DNA of 64,000 bases, taken from the NCBI RefSeq assembly GCF_003086295.3, contig NC_092048.1, positions 106,718,276 to 106,782,275 of the forward strand. Direction: 5' to 3'. This DNA is from Arachis hypogaea. Lineage: Eukaryota > Streptophyta > Magnoliopsida > Fabales > Fabaceae. Below, piece after piece: positions 32,358 through 45,349 of this stretch. The notes under the pieces are model-generated. The model searched no databases. It was not told where the DNA came from and saw only the letters and a list, made by a program, of their open reading frames with translations. Positions within the stretch are counted from its first letter, which is position 1. Every line of letters starts with the position of its first letter. The position numbers and the translations under genes are program-made.

Positions 32358-33993
32358 TGGTGCACGAAATTGTGATCATCAATGGCGCCAATAACTTGGT
32401 ACGCACAATTGTAATCTCAACTCTTTATCACAACTCCGCACAGCTAACCAGCAAGTGCACTGGGTCATCCAAGTAATAAACCTTACGTGAGTAAGGGTCG
32501 ATCCCACGAAGATTGTCGGCTTGAAGCAAGCTATGGTCATCTTGTAAATCTCAGTCAGGCGGATTCAAATGATTATGGAGGATTGATAATTAAAAGATGA
32601 ATAAAATATAAAATAGGATAAAGATACTTATGTAATTCATTGGTGAGAATTTCAGATAAGCGTATGAAGATGCTTTGTCCCTCCTGAACTTCTGCTTTCC
32701 TATTGCCTTCATCCAATCATTCATACTCCTTTCCATGGCAAGCTGTATGTTGGGCATCACCGTTGTCAATGGCTACTTCCCGTCCTCTCAGTGAAAATGG
32801 TCCAAATGCGCTGTCACCGCACGACTAATCATCTGTCGGTTCTCGATCATGTTGGAATAGGATCTATTGATCCTTTTGCGTCTGTCACACGCCTAACACT
32901 CGCGAGTTTGAAGCTCATCACAGTCATCCCTTCCCAGATCCTACTCGAAATACCACAGACAAGGTTTAGACTTTTCGGATCTCAGGAATGGCCGCCAATA
33001 ATTCTAGCCTATACCACGAAGGTTCCAATCTTAGATTAGAAACCCAAGAGATACACATTCAAGCTTGATTGCATGTAGAACGGAAGTGGTTGTCAGGCAC
33101 GCGTTCATAGGTGAGAATGATGATGAGTGTCACGGATCATCACATTCATCAAGTTGAAGAACGAGTGTATATCTTAGAGAAGAAGTAGGCATAAATTGAA
33201 TAGAAAAACAGTAGTACTTTGTATTAATTCATGAAGAACAGCAGAGCTCCACACCTTAATCTATGGTGTGTAGACACTCCACCGTTGAAAATACAAAAGT
33301 GATAATGGTCTAAGCATGGCCGAATGGCCAGCCTCAAAGGTCTAAGGACTAAACGTCCAAAGATTAAAATACAATAGCAAAAGGTCCTATTTATAGAAAA
33401 CTAGTAACCTAGGGTTTACAGAAATGAGTAAATGATGCAGAAATCTTCTTCCGGGCCCACTTGGTGTGTGCTTGGGCTGAGCATTGAAGCTTTCACGTGT
33501 AGAGACTTTTCTTGGAGTTAAACGCCAGCTTTTATGCCAGTTTGGGCGTTTAACTCCAGCTTTTATGCCAGTTCTGGCGTTTTGACGCCAGAATTTCTAT
33601 GCTGACTTGGAACGCCGGTTTGGGCCATCATATCTCGGGCAAAGTATAGACTATTATATATTGCTGGAAAGCCCAGGATGTCTACTTTCCAACGCAATTA
33701 AGAGCGCGCCAATTAGGCTTCTGTAGCTCCAGAAGATCCACTTTGAGTGCAGGGAGGTCAGAATCCAACAGCATCTGTAGTCCTTTTTCAGCCTCTGAAT
33801 CAGATTTTTGCTCAGGTCCCTCAATTTCAGCCAGAAAATACCTGAAATCATAGAAAAACACACAAACTCATAGTAAAGTCCAGTAATGTGATTTTTATTC
33901 AAAAACTAATAAAAACATAATAAAAACTAACTAAAATATACTAAAAACATACTAAAAATAATGCCAAAAAGCGTATAAATTATCCGCTCATCA
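32358..33993 (-). repeat. 3' LTR of element II (1,636 bp)
   Basis: Minus-strand start TGATGAGCGGATAATTTATA and end CGTGCACCA. A minus-strand TATAAATAG lies at 33396-33388. Near its U5 end it carries a primer-site-like segment (GGCGCCAATAACTTGG at about 32383). Confidence 0.92.
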
Positions 33994-34011
33994 CAACACC
34001 AAACTTAGATT

Positions 34012-34031
34012 GTTGCTTGTCCCCAAGCAAC
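34012..34031 (-). other. Hairpin just inside the II 3' LTR
   Basis: Minus strand GTTGCTTG, loop GGGA, CAAGCAAC (8-bp perfect), followed by AATCTAAGTTTGGTGTTG and the LTR. Confidence 0.72.
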
Positions 34032-35092
34032 TAGAAATCAAATAGGATAAAAAGAATAGAATGTACAATGAATTCCAAAAACATCTATGAAGATCAGTCT
34101 TAATTAGATGAGTGGGGCTATTAGCTTTTTGCTTCTAAACAGTTTTGGCATCTCACTTTATCCCTTGAATTTCAGAATGATTAGCATCTATAGGAACTAA
34201 GAATTCAGATAGTGTTATTGATTTTCCTAGTTCAGTATGTTGATTCTTGAACATAGTTACTTCATGAGTCTTGGCCGTGACCCTAAGCATTTTGTTTTTC
34301 AGTATTACCATCGGATACATAAATGCCACAGACACATAACTGGGTGAACCTTTTCAGATTGTGACTCAGCTTTGCTAGAGTCCCCAATTAGAGGTGTCCA
34401 GAGCTCTTAAGCACACTCTTTTTGCTTTGGACCACGACTTTAACCGCTCAGTCTCAAGTCTTCACTTGACACCTTCACGCCACAAGCACATGGTTAGGGA
34501 CAGCTTGGTTTAGCCGCTTAGGCCAGGATTTTATTCCTGTGGGCCCTCCTATCCACTGATGCTCAAAGTCTTGGATCATTTTTATTTTACCCTTGCCTTT
34601 TGGTTTAAAGGGCTATTGGCTTTTTCTGCTTGCTTTTTCTTTTTTTCTCTTTTCTTCTCTTTTTTTTCGCCATTTTTTTTCTGCAAGCTATTCACTGCTT
34701 TTTCTTTCTTCAAGAATCATTTTTATGATTTTTCAGATTATCAATAACATTTCTCCTTTTTCATCATTCTTTCAAGAGCCAACAATTAACATTCATAAAC
34801 AACAATTTCAAAAATATGCACTGTTCAAGCATTCATTCAGAAAAACAAAAGTATTGCCACCACATCAAAATAATGAAACTGTTTTAAAATTCGAAATTCA
34901 TGTACTTCTTTTTCTTTTTCAATTAAAAACATTTTTCATTTAAGAAAGGTGATGGATTCATTTTCATAGCTTTAAGGCATAGACACTTAGACACTAGTGA
35001 TCATGTAATAAGACACAAACATAGATAAACATAAAGCATAAAATTCGAAAAATAGAAAATAAAGAACAAGGAAATTAAAGAACGGGTCCACC
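34032..35092 (-). other. 3' non-coding region of element II
   Basis: On the plus strand T-rich at about 34560-34720. No coding frame is supported; homologous stretches lie in I, III and IV. Confidence 0.6.
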
Positions 35093-35865
35093 TTAGTGAT
35101 GGCGGCTTGTTCTTCCTCTTGAAGATTTTATGGAGTGCTTGAGCTCCTCAATATCTCTTCCTTGCCTTTGTTGCTCCTCTCTCATAACTCTTTGGTCTTC
35201 TCTAATTTCATGGAGGAGGATGGAATGCTCTTGGTGCTCCACCTTTAGTTGTCCCATATTGGAGCTTAATTCTCCTAGGGAGGTGTTGATTTGCTCCCAA
35301 TAATTTTGTGGAGGAAAATTCATCTCTTGAGGCATCTCAGGGATTTCATGATGAAGAATTTCCTCATGCTCTTGTCCATGAGTAGGATCTCTTGTTTGCT
35401 CCATCCTTTTCTTAGTGATGGGCTTGTCCTCATCAATGAGGATGTCTTCCTCTATGTCAATTCCAGCTGAATTGCAAAGGTGACAAATAAGATGAGGGAA
35501 GGCTAACCTTGACAAAGTAGAGGACTTGTCCGCCACCTCTTAGGGTTCGGGTTCACACTTTGATCATGATTCTTGGTGATCCATGCATTGGCATAGAACT
35601 CTTGAACTATTAAGATTCTGACTTGTTGAATGGGGTTGGTGAGAACTTCCCAACCTCTTCTTTGAATCTCATGTCGGATCTCCGGATATTCATCCTTTTT
35701 GAGCTTGAAAGGGACCTCGGGGATCACTTTCTTCTTGGCCACAACTTCATAGAAGTGGTCTTGATGCACTTTTGAGATGAATCTCTCCATCTCCCATGAG
35801 TCGGAGATGGAAGCTTTTTCCTTCCCTTTCCTCTTTCTAGAGGTTTCTCCGGCCTTAGGTGCCAT
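35093..35865 (-). pseudogene. Element II second ORF, internally deleted
   Basis: The N-terminus MAPKAGETSRKRKGKEK, the core QRRGWEVLTNPIQQVRILIV and the C-terminal half (NYWEQINTSLGELSSNMGQL, coiled-coil-like) match element III ORF2. The join near 35520 drops the middle of the protein and shifts the frame. It keeps a segment (IDIEEDILIDEDKPITKKRM) that element III has lost, so the two copies carry complementary deletions. Confidence 0.72.
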
Positions 35866-35919
35866 AAATAGTTATGGAAAAACAAAAAGCAACGCTTTTA
35901 CCACACCAAACTTAGAAGG

Positions 35920-35939
35920 TTTGCTCGTCCTTGAGCAAA
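35920..35939 (-). other. Second hairpin module, ahead of element II ORF2
   Basis: TTTGCTC, loop AAGGAC, GAGCAAA, followed by CCTTCTAAGTTTGGTGTGG, about 55 nt upstream of the ORF2 start. Confidence 0.65.
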
Positions 35940-36394
35940 AGAAGAAAGAAGAGAGTAGAGGAAGAAGAAATAGAGGAGATGGAGGGGGGTAGTGTTTCGG
36001 CCAAGGGGGTGAAGTAGTGTTTAAGATGTGTGAAAATGAAGGAGTGAAGATGGGTTTATATGGGAGTGGAGGGGGTAAGGTTCAGCCATGTATGGGTGGG
36101 ATTGGGAGGGAAAGTGGTTTGAATTTGAATGGTGAGGTAGGTGGGGTTTATGATGGATGGATGTGGATTGGTGAAGGGTTTATGGAGAAGAGAGTAGGAT
36201 TTGATAGGTGAGGGGTTTTTGGGGAAGATCTATTGAGGTGATTGGTGAAGGGTATTTGGGAAAGGGTATTATCAAAAGGTGTGAAGAAGAAAGAGAGTGA
36301 GTTGAGGTTGGTGGGGATCCTGTGGGTCCACAGATCCTGAGGTGTCAAGGATTTCTCATCCCTGCACCAATTAGGCTTGCAAAACGTCCTTTGC

Positions 36395-36590
36395 TGCCAA
36401 TCCTGGCGTTAAACGCCAGTTTGCTGCCCTTTTCTGGCGTTTAACGCCAGCTTCTTGCCCTTTTCTGGCGTTAAATGACAGTCTGGTGCCCATTTCTGGC
36501 GTTAAACGCCCAGAATGGTGCCAGACTGGGTGTTTAACGCCCATTCTGCTGCCCTTATTGGCGTTTAAAAGCCAGTAGGCTTCTCCTCCA
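36395..36590. repeat. Array of about six GGCGTTTAACGCC palindromes in element II
   Basis: CTGGCGTTAAACGCCAG-like palindromes about 30-35 bp apart, between ORF2 and the gag-protease frame. The spacers (GTTTGCTGCCCTTTT-like) are also related. Confidence 0.88.
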
Positions 36591-36725
36591 GGGTCTGCTA
36601 TTTTTCTTTCTATTTTTCAGTTTGTTTTTGCTTTTTCAATTGTTTTTGTGACTTCACATGATCATCAACCTACAGAACACATAAAATAACAATGGAAAAT
36701 AGAAATTTAACATAGATAAGTAAAA

Positions 36726-36741
36726 TTGGGTTGCCTCCCAA
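36726..36741 (-). other. Conserved AGGCAA-loop hairpin in element II
   Basis: Minus strand TTGGG, loop AGGCAA, CCCAA, preceded by AAGCGCCTG; downstream of the gag-protease stop. Confidence 0.7.
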
Positions 36742-36898
36742 CAGGCGCTTCTTTAATGTCAGTAGCTTGATAGTGGGCTCTCATGGAGCCTCACAGATAC
36801 TCAGAGCATGATGATGGCCTCTCAACACCAAACTTAGAGCTTGGTTGTGGCCTCCCAACACCAAACTTAGAGTTTGAATGTGGGGATTTTGTTTGACT

Positions 36899-39103
36899 CT
36901 ATATTGAGAGAAGCTTTTCATGCTTCCTCTCCATGGTTACAGAGGGAGATCCTTGAACTTTAAACACAAGGGAGTCCTCATTTATTTGAAGGACCAATTC
37001 TCCTCTGTCAACATCAATCACAGCTTTTGCTGTGGCTAGGAAGGGTCTGCCAAGGATGATGGATTCATCCATACACTTACCAGTGTCTAGGACTATGAAA
37101 TCAGCAGGGATGTAGTAGTCTTCAACCTTTACCAAGACATCCTCTACAAGTCCATAAGCTTGTTTCGTTGAATTGTCTGCCATCTCTAGTGAGATTCTTG
37201 CAGCTTGTACCTCAATGATCCCTAGCTTCTCCATTACAGAAAGAGGCATGAGGTTTATGCTTGACCTTAGGTCACACAAAGCCTTCTCAAAAGTCATGGT
37301 GCCTATGGTACAAGGTATTGAGAACTTTCCAGGATCTTGTCTCTTTAGAGGTAATTTCTGCCTAGTCAAGTCATCCAGTTCTTTGGTGAGCAAGGGGGTT
37401 CATCCTCCCAAGTTTCATTACCAAATAACTTGGCATTTAACTTCATGATTGCTCCAAGGTACTTAGCAACTAGCTCTTCAGTAACATCTTCATCCTCTTC
37501 AGAGGAAGAATACTCATCAGAGCTCATGAATGGCAAAAGTAAATTCAATGGAATCTCTATGGTCTCAATGTGAGCCTCAAATTCCCATGGTTCCTCATTA
37601 GGGAACTCCTTGGAGACCAGTGGACGTCCATTGAGGTCTTCCTTATTAGAGATCACTGCCTTTTCCTCCTCTCCAAGTTTGGCCGTGTGGGTCATGTTGA
37701 TGGCCTTGCACTCTCCTTTTAGATTTTTTTCTGTATTGCTTGGAAGAGTACTAGGAGGGAGTTCAGTAACTTTCTTGCTCAGCTGACCTACTTGTGCCTC
37801 CAAATTTTTAATGGAGGATATTGTTTCAGTCATGAAACTTTGAGTGGTTTTTATTAGATCGGAGACTATGGTTGCTAAGTCAGATTGGCTCTGCTTAGAA
37901 TTCTCTGTTTGTTGCTGAGAAGATGATGGAAAAGGCTTGCTATTGCTAAACCTATTTCTTCCACCATTATTGTTGTTGAAGCCTTGTTGGGGCCTCTATT
38001 GAACCTTCCATGAGAGGTTTGGATGATTTCTCCATGAAGGGTTATAGGTGTTTCTATAGGGTTCTCCCATGTAATTCACCTCTTCCATTGCTGGATTCTC
38101 AGGATCATAAGCTTCTTCTTCAGCTGAAGCTTCTTTGGTACTGCCTGTTGCTACTTGCATGCCAGACAGACTTTGAGAAATCATATTGACTTGCTGACTC
38201 AATATTTTATTCTGAGCCAATATGGCATTGAGTATCAATTTCAAGAACTCCTTTCTTCTGATTCGTCCCATTATTCACAGGATTCCTTTCAGAAGTGTAC
38301 ATGAATTGGTTATTTGCAACCATTTCAATGAGTTCCTGAGCTTCTACAGGCATCTTCTTCAGATGAAGAGATCTTCCAGCAGAGCTGTCCAATAACATCT
38401 TGGACAGTTCAGACAGACCATCATAGAAGATACCTATGATGCTCCATTCTGAAAGCATGTCAGAAGGACACCTTCTGATCAATTGCTTGTATCTTTCCCA
38501 AGCTTCATAGAGGGATTCACCTTCCTTCTATCTGAAGGTTTGGACTTTCACTCTAAGCTTGCTTAATTTTTGAGGTGGAAAGAACTTTGCCAAGAAGGCA
38601 TTGACTAGCTTTTCCCAAGAGTTCAGGCTTTCTTTAGATTGTGAATCCAACCATGTTCTAGCTCTGTCTCTTACAGCAAAAGGAAAAAGCATAAGCTTGT
38701 AGAGCTCGGGATCAACCCCATTGGTCTTGACAGTGTCACAGATTTGCAAGAATTCAGCTAAAAACTGATGAGGATCTTCCAATGGAAGTCCATGAAACTT
38801 GCAATTCTGTTGTATCAGAGAAACTAATTGAGGCTTAAGCTCAAAGTTGTTTGCTCCAATGGCAGGGATTAAGATGCTTCTCCCATAGAAGTCAGGAGTA
38901 GGTGCAGTAAAGTCACCAAGCACCTTCCTTGCATTGTTGGCATTGTTGTTGTTTTCGGCTGCCATGGCTTCTTCTTGTTTGAAAAGCTTTGTTAGGTCCT
39001 CTACAGAGAGTTGTACTTTAGCTTCTCTTAGCTTTCTCTTCAAGGTCCTTTCAGGTTCAGGATCAGCTTCAACAAGAATGCCCTTGTCCTTGCTCCTGCT
39101 CAT
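36899..39103 (-). pseudogene. Element II gag-protease pseudogene
   Basis: Starts MSRSKDKGILVEADPEPE at 39103. The Retrotrans_gag core (LMLFPFAVRDRARTWLDSQ, FLAKFFPPQKLSKLR, YEAWERYKQLIRRCPSDM) is followed by a coiled-coil segment (NLEAQVGQLSKKV) and the aspartic protease (CDLRSSINLMP, with R replacing the G of DLGAS; ILGRPFLATAKAVIDV). Breaks are TAG at 38528, a 2-bp deletion near 38233, TAG near 37996 and a 1-bp shift near 37390. Comparison with element III supports all of these. Confidence 0.88.
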
Positions 39104-40775
39104 ATGAAAAGAGAGGAGAAGAAAATATGGAATCCTTTATGTCACAGTATAGAGATTCCTTGAGGTGTCAGAGGAAAATAAAAATAGAAGGATGAGGTAG
39201 AGAAGAGAGAATTCAAACTTATCAAGAGGGATAGAGTTCGAATTGTACCTTGAGGAGGAGTGTTAGTCCATAAATAGAAGGATGTGAGAAGAGGGGAAGA
39301 ATTTTCGAAAATAAAGTAAAAAGATTTTGAAATAATTAAAAGAAAATTTGAAAATTTGGTAAATGATTTTCGAAAACTAAGATTGGGAAAGAAATTAAGT
39401 GATTTTTTAAAAAGATTTTGGAATTAGAAATAAAAAAGATATGATTGAAACTAAATTTTGAAAAAGATGTGATTGAAAAGACATGATTGAGAAGATATGA
39501 TTGAGAATCAAATTAAAAAGAGAAAGTTTTTAAAATTAAAGTTGATTACTTGACCAACAAGAAATTAAAAGATATGATTCTAGAATTAAAACTTTTGATC
39601 CTTTCTTAATAGGCAAGTAACAACTTGAAAATTTTGAATGAAATCACTAATTGTAGCAAGGATTTTCGAAAATAGTAATAAATAAAAAAATTGAAAAGAA
39701 ATTGATTTTGAAAGGATATGATTGAAAAGATATGATTTGAAAAAGATTTGATTTTGAAAAATTATGAAAATTTGGAAAAGATTTGAATTAAAAACAAAAT
39801 CTTCCCTCTAGTGTCCTCTTGGCGTTAAACGCCCAGAATGGCATCCATTCTGGCCTGGCTGGCGTTTAAACGCCAGTTTTCCTTCTTCACCGGGCATTTT
39901 GAACGCCAGCTTTTTATGTATAATTCCTTTGCTGAATGTTCTGAATCTTCAATTCTCTGTGTTATTGACTTGAAAAGACACAAATTTAAAAAAAAAAAAT
40001 TGAATTTTTAAATGATGAGAAACAATAAAAAAATGCAACTAAGATCAAATAAACAAGGCATGCAAGACACCAAACTCAGAAGTTTGTATACTAAGGACTA
40101 TAACAATTTAAAAATGCATGTAAGAAATAACAAAAGACACAAAATAAGAGAAATTAAAGATCAGAGCAATGGAATCATCAAGAACAACTTGAAGATCAAT
40201 GAAGAACATATTACATATATTCGAAAAATGCAAGAAGAATAAAGACATGCAATTGACACCAAACTTAAAAATTGACACTAGACTCAAACAAGAAACATAA
40301 AATATTTTTGATTTTTATGATTTTATAAATTTTTTGTGATTTTTCAAAAATTATATGGAAAAATAGAAAAAGGACTTCAAAATTCTTAATGAGAATTCCG
40401 GGAATCATTGCAATGTTAGTCTAAAACTCCGGTCCAGGAATTAGACATGGCTTACTAGCCAGCCAAGCTTTCAGTGAAAGCTTCGGTCCAAAACACTAGA
40501 CATGGCCAATGGCCAGCCAAGCTTTAGCAGATCATTACTCTCAATAGCAAAATTGATAGAAATCAATAAGCTCTTGTGATGATAAGTTGAAACCTCGGTC
40601 TAAAAGATTAGACATGGCTTCACAGCCAGCCATACTTCAACAAATCATCATGAAACTCTAGAATTCATTCTTAAAAACTCTGAAGAACAGAATAGAAATT
40701 TTTTTTGTATTTTTGAAGATTTTTTTTTCGAAAATAAAAAGTAAAAAGCTTAAACATAAAATAAAATTACCTAAT
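39104..40775 (-). other. Untranslated leader of element II
   Basis: AT-rich, with many AAAGATATGATTG-like repeats at about 39430-39780 and two GGCGTTTAAACGCC palindromes near 39820-39910. No gene. The solo LTR interrupts it after CTAAG. Confidence 0.65.
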
Positions 40776-40780
40776 CTAAG

Positions 40781-42226
40781 TGATAAACCCATATTTTATG
40801 ATATATATTGTGCTCAATTTAAGTGATTTATTCAACCCTTCACCCACTTATTCATGTAAATTGTATGGTTTCACTTTCCCTTCCTTATTATGTGATATAT
40901 GTGAAATACATGTTTCCTATGCTTTGAAATTATTTATCTTAATTCCCTTTATTACCATTCGATGCCGTGATTTGTGTGTTGAGAAGTTTCAGATCTTCTA
41001 AGGCAGGAATGACTTAAAGGATGGAAAGGAAACATACAAAAATGGAAGGAAAGCACAAAATGGAGTTTTTGAAGAAACTGGCAGCGACGTGAACGCATGG
41101 ACGACGCGGTCGCATCCCCAGCGCGAAAAGGCAGCGACGCGAACGCGTGACTGACGCGGACGTGCGCCATGAGCAGAACACAGATGACGCGTACGCATGA
41201 CCGAAGCGAACGCGTGACAAGGAAAACTCCAGATGACGCGACCGCGTCACCCACGCAGACGCGTGACAGACGCCACGCACCAGAAATTACAGAAAACGCT
41301 CCCAGCGATTTCTGAAACTCTTTTTGGCCCAGATCCAAGTCCAGAAGGCACAGATTAGAGGTTATAAAGTGGGGGAATGCATCCATTCATTATCATGTCT
41401 TCAATTATTCACTTTTCATAGTTTAGATGTAGCTTTTAGAGAGAGAGGTTCTCTCCTCTCTCTTAAGTATTAGGATTAGGATTCCTCTTAAGGATTTAGA
41501 ATTTCAACTCTTCATCAGGTTCAATACTTCTTTTATTTTATGTTTCTCTTTTGCTTTCAGATACTTTAATGCTCTCGTTTAATTACTTATGTTGCCAGAT
41601 TGGCTTATCAACTCTTTATGTTTAAATTGATTTTTTCTTATTAATGCAATTGAGGTATTTCAGATTATTGATTCTTATTTAGCTTTTTATGTTATTGGCT
41701 TTAATTGATTAACTGGAAGCTCTTGAGTTATTAACTATCCGTGATTGGTTGTTATGTCGGCTAAATTGACTGGTATTCCACTAACTCTAGTCTTTCCTTA
41801 GGAGTTGGCTAGGACTTGGGAATCTAACTAATTAGTTCACTTGACTTTCCCTTGCTTTCATAAGGGTTAACTAAGTGGGATTAACTTCCATTCTCATAGG
41901 AGTAACTAGGATAGGACTTCCGAATTTTCATACCTTGCCAAGAGTTTATTTTACAGTTATTTATTTATTTTATTTGTCATTTAAATTACTTGTTCCTTAC
42001 TTTCAAAACCCCCAATTTACAAAACTCATAACCAATAATAAGAACACCTCCTTGCAGTTCCTTAAGAAGACGACCCGAGGTTAAATACTTCGGTTATCAA
42101 TTTCAAAGGGGTTTGTTACTTGTGACAACCAAAACTTTTGTAAGAAAGGTCGATTGCTCGGCTTAGAAACTATACTTGCAACGGGAATTTATTCTGAATT
42201 CTAAACCGTCAATCTTCAGTTCTTCA
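40781..42226 (+). mobile_element. Solo LTR of the Y-like family (1,446 bp)
   Basis: Starts TGATAAACCCATA and ends GTTCTTCA, flanked by CTAAG on both sides (40776-40780 and 42227-42231). It is related to the Y LTR but on the plus strand, with GACGCGAACGCGTGA palindromes at about 41085-41280. No internal sequence remains, so LTR-LTR recombination is the likely origin. Confidence 0.9.
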
Positions 42227-42268
42227 CTAAGCAATAAGATGAACCGTCAGTTTTCCAAACTCGAACAA

Positions 42269-42286
42269 TCTCCAGAAACGGTGCCA
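42269..42286 (-). promoter_or_regulatory. Degenerate primer-binding site of element II
   Basis: Minus-strand TGGCACCGTTTCTGGAGA, several changes from the tRNA-Asp complement. A better match, TGGCGCCGTTGCTGGGG, lies inside the LTR piece at 42380-42364. Confidence 0.6.
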
Positions 42287-42292
42287 AAAACT

Positions 42293-42530
42293 TGGTGTTG
42301 TTGCCGGACCAAACTTGGCACTGTTGTTGCCGGAAACAAATGCGAAATTGTTGTTCGTTCCCTCCCCAGCAACGGCGCCAAAAACTTGGTTCGCATAATC
42401 GTATTCTCAACTCTTTATCACAACTCCGCACAACTAACCAGCAAGTGCACTGGGTCGTCCAAGTAATAAACCTTACATGAGTAAGGGTCGATCCCACGGA
42501 GATTGTCGGTATGAAGCAAGCTATGGTCAT
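42293..42530 (-). repeat. 5' LTR of element II, U5-side piece
   Basis: From the primer site to GTCAT, where element III begins. It carries an extra GTTGTTGCCGGACC-type stretch not present in the 3' LTR. Confidence 0.78.
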
Positions 42531-44188
42531 TGGTGTGCGAAATCGTGATCATTCCATTCCTTGGTAACGGCGCTAAAAACTCAATACGCACGTTCATGAT
42601 CTTATATCTATTTCACAACTTCGTACAACTAACCAGCAAGTGCACTGGGTCGTCCAAGTAATAAACCTTACGTGAGTAAGGGTCGATCCCACGGAGATTG
42701 TCGGCGTGAAGCAAGCTATGGTCACCTTGTAAATCTCAGTCAGGCGGATTCAACTGATTTTATGAATTGATAAATAAAAGATAAATAAAATATAAAATAG
42801 GATAGTGGTACTTATGTAATTCATTGGTGAGAATTTCAGATAAGCGTATAGAGATGCTTTCGTCCCTCTGAACCTCTGCTTTCCTGCTGTCTTCATCCAA
42901 TCCTTCCTACTCCTTTCCATGGCAAGCTTTATGTAGGGCATCACCGTTGTCAATGGCTACATCCCATCCTCCTGTGAAAATGGTCCAATGCGCTGTCACT
43001 GCATGGCTAATCATCTGTTGGTTCTCGATCATACTGGAATAGGATTTACTATCCTTTTGCGTCTGTCACTACGCCCAGCACTCGCGAGTTTGAAGCTCGT
43101 CACAGCCATCCCTTCCCAGATCCTACTCGGAATACCACAGACAAGGTTTAGACTTTCCGGATCTCAGGAATAGCCATCCATGGGTTCTAACTTATACCAC
43201 AAAGACACTAATATCTCGGACTCGGTCCCCTGTATTAGATATCCAAGAGATATCCATTCAATCTAAGGTAGAACGGAAGTGGTTGTCAGGCACGCGTTCA
43301 TAAGTTGAGAATGATGATGACTGTCACGATCATCACATCCATCATATTGAAGTGCGAATGAATATCTTAGAAGCGGAATAAGTTGAATTGAATAGAAAAA
43401 CAGTAGTACTCTGCATTAATCTTTGAGGAACAGCACAGCTCCACACGTTAATCTATGGTGTGTAGAAACTCTACCGTTGAAAAATACATAAGTGAAAGGT
43501 TCAAGCATGGCCGAATGGCCAGCCCCCATGATCTAAGAACTAAACGTCCCAAGATGTCTAATACAATAGTAAAAAGTCCTATTTATACTAAACTAGTTAC
43601 TAGGGTTTACAGAATTGAGTAAATGATGTAGAAATCCACTTTCGCGGCCCACTTGGTGTGTGCTTGGGCTGAGCTTGAAGTTTACACATGGAGAGGTCAT
43701 TCTTAGAGTTGAACGCCAGTTTGTAACGTGTTTCTGGCGTTGAACTCCACTTTGCAACTTATTTCTGGCGTTTGACTCCAGAATGCAGCATGGAACTGGC
43801 GTTAAACACCGGTTTACATCATCAAACCTTATTCAAAGTATGGACTATTATATATTGCTGGAAAGCCCTGGATGTCCACTTTCCAACGCAATTGGAAGCG
43901 TGACATTTGGAGTTTTGTAGCTCCAGAAAATCCACTTTGAGTGTAGGGAGGTCAGAATCCAACAGCATCTGCCGTCCTTCTTCAACCTCTGAATCTGATT
44001 TTTGCTCAGATCCCTCAATTTCAGCCAGAAAATACCTGAAATTACAGAAAAACCGCACAAACTCATAGTAAAGTCCAGAAATGTGATTTTTAATTTAAAA
44101 CTAATAAAAATATACTAAAAACTAACTAAATCATACTGAAAACATACTAAAAACAATGCCAAAAAGCGTATAAATTATCCGCTCATCA
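42531..44188 (-). repeat. 3' LTR of element III
   Basis: Plus-strand start TGGTGTGCG, end CCGCTCATCA. Minus-strand TATAAATAG at 43587-43579. Differs from the 5' LTR by roughly 2 percent by eye. Confidence 0.94.
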
Positions 44189-44206
44189 CAACACCAAACT
44201 TAAATT

Positions 44207-44226
44207 GTTGCTTGTCCCCAAGCAAC
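44207..44226 (-). other. Hairpin just inside the III 3' LTR
   Basis: GTTGCTTG, loop GGGA, CAAGCAAC, 18 nt from the LTR, followed by AATTTAAGTTTGGTGTTG. Confidence 0.72.
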
Positions 44227-45349
44227 TAAAATTCAAATGGGATAAAAAGAAGAGAATATACTATAAATTCCAAAATATCAATGAAACATAGCTCCAATCA
44301 GATGAGCGGGACTTGTAGCTTTTTGCCTCTTGAATAGTTTTGGCATCTCACTTTATCCATTGAAGTTCAGAATGATTGGCATCTATAGGAACTCAGAGTT
44401 CGGATAATGTTATTGATTCTCCTAGTTCAGTATGTTGATTCTTGAACACAGCTACTTTATGAGTCTTGGCTGTGGCCCTAAGCACTTTGTTTTCCAGTAT
44501 TACCACCGGATACATAAATGCCACAGACACATAATTGGGTGAACCTTTTCAGATTGTGACTTAGCTTTGCTAAAGTCCCCAATTAGAGGTGTCCAGGGTT
44601 CTTAAGCACACTCTTCTTTTGATTTGGACCTTGACTTTAACCGCTCAGTCTCAAGTTTTCACTTGACACCTTCACGCCACAAGCACATGGTTAGGGACAG
44701 CTTGGTTTAGCCGCTTAGGCCATGATTTTATTCCTTTAGGCCCTCCTATCCACTGATACTCAAAGCCTTGGGATCCTTTTTATTTACCATTGCCTTTTGG
44801 TTTTAAGGGTTATTGGCTTTTTTCTCTTGCCTTTTGGTTTTAAGAGCTTTTGGCTTTTTCTGCTTGCTTTTTCTTTTTCTTTCTATTATTATTTTTTTCG
44901 CCATTTTCTCCTTTTTTTTTCGCAAGCTTTCTGTATTCACTGCTTTTTCTTGCTTCAAGAATCAATTTTATGATTTTTCAGAGTATCAAATAACATTTCT
45001 CCTTATCATCATTCTTTCAAGAGCCAACATATTTAACATTCTTAAACAACAACTTCAAAAGACATATGCACTGTTCAAGCATTCATTCAGAAAACAAAAA
45101 GTATTGTCACCACATCAAAATAATTAAACTAGTTTCAAGGATGAATTCGAAACCATGTACTTCTTGTTCTTTTGTAATTAAAACATTTTTCATTCAAGAG
45201 AGGTGATGGATTCATAGGACATTCATAACTTTAAGGCATATACACTTAAATACTAGTGATCATGAAGACAAAAACATAAACAAACATAAAGCATAAAAGT
45301 CGAAAAACAGGAAAATAAATAAACAAGGAGATTAAGGAATGAGTCCACC
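44227..45349 (-). other. 3' non-coding region of element III
   Basis: T-rich on the plus strand at about 44810-44950. No coding frame is supported. Confidence 0.6.

Noticed and set aside
36017..36211. Small glycine-rich plus-strand frame in element II
   Set aside because: Lies in the G-rich leader between the ORF2 start and the palindrome array; no homology or conserved start in III.
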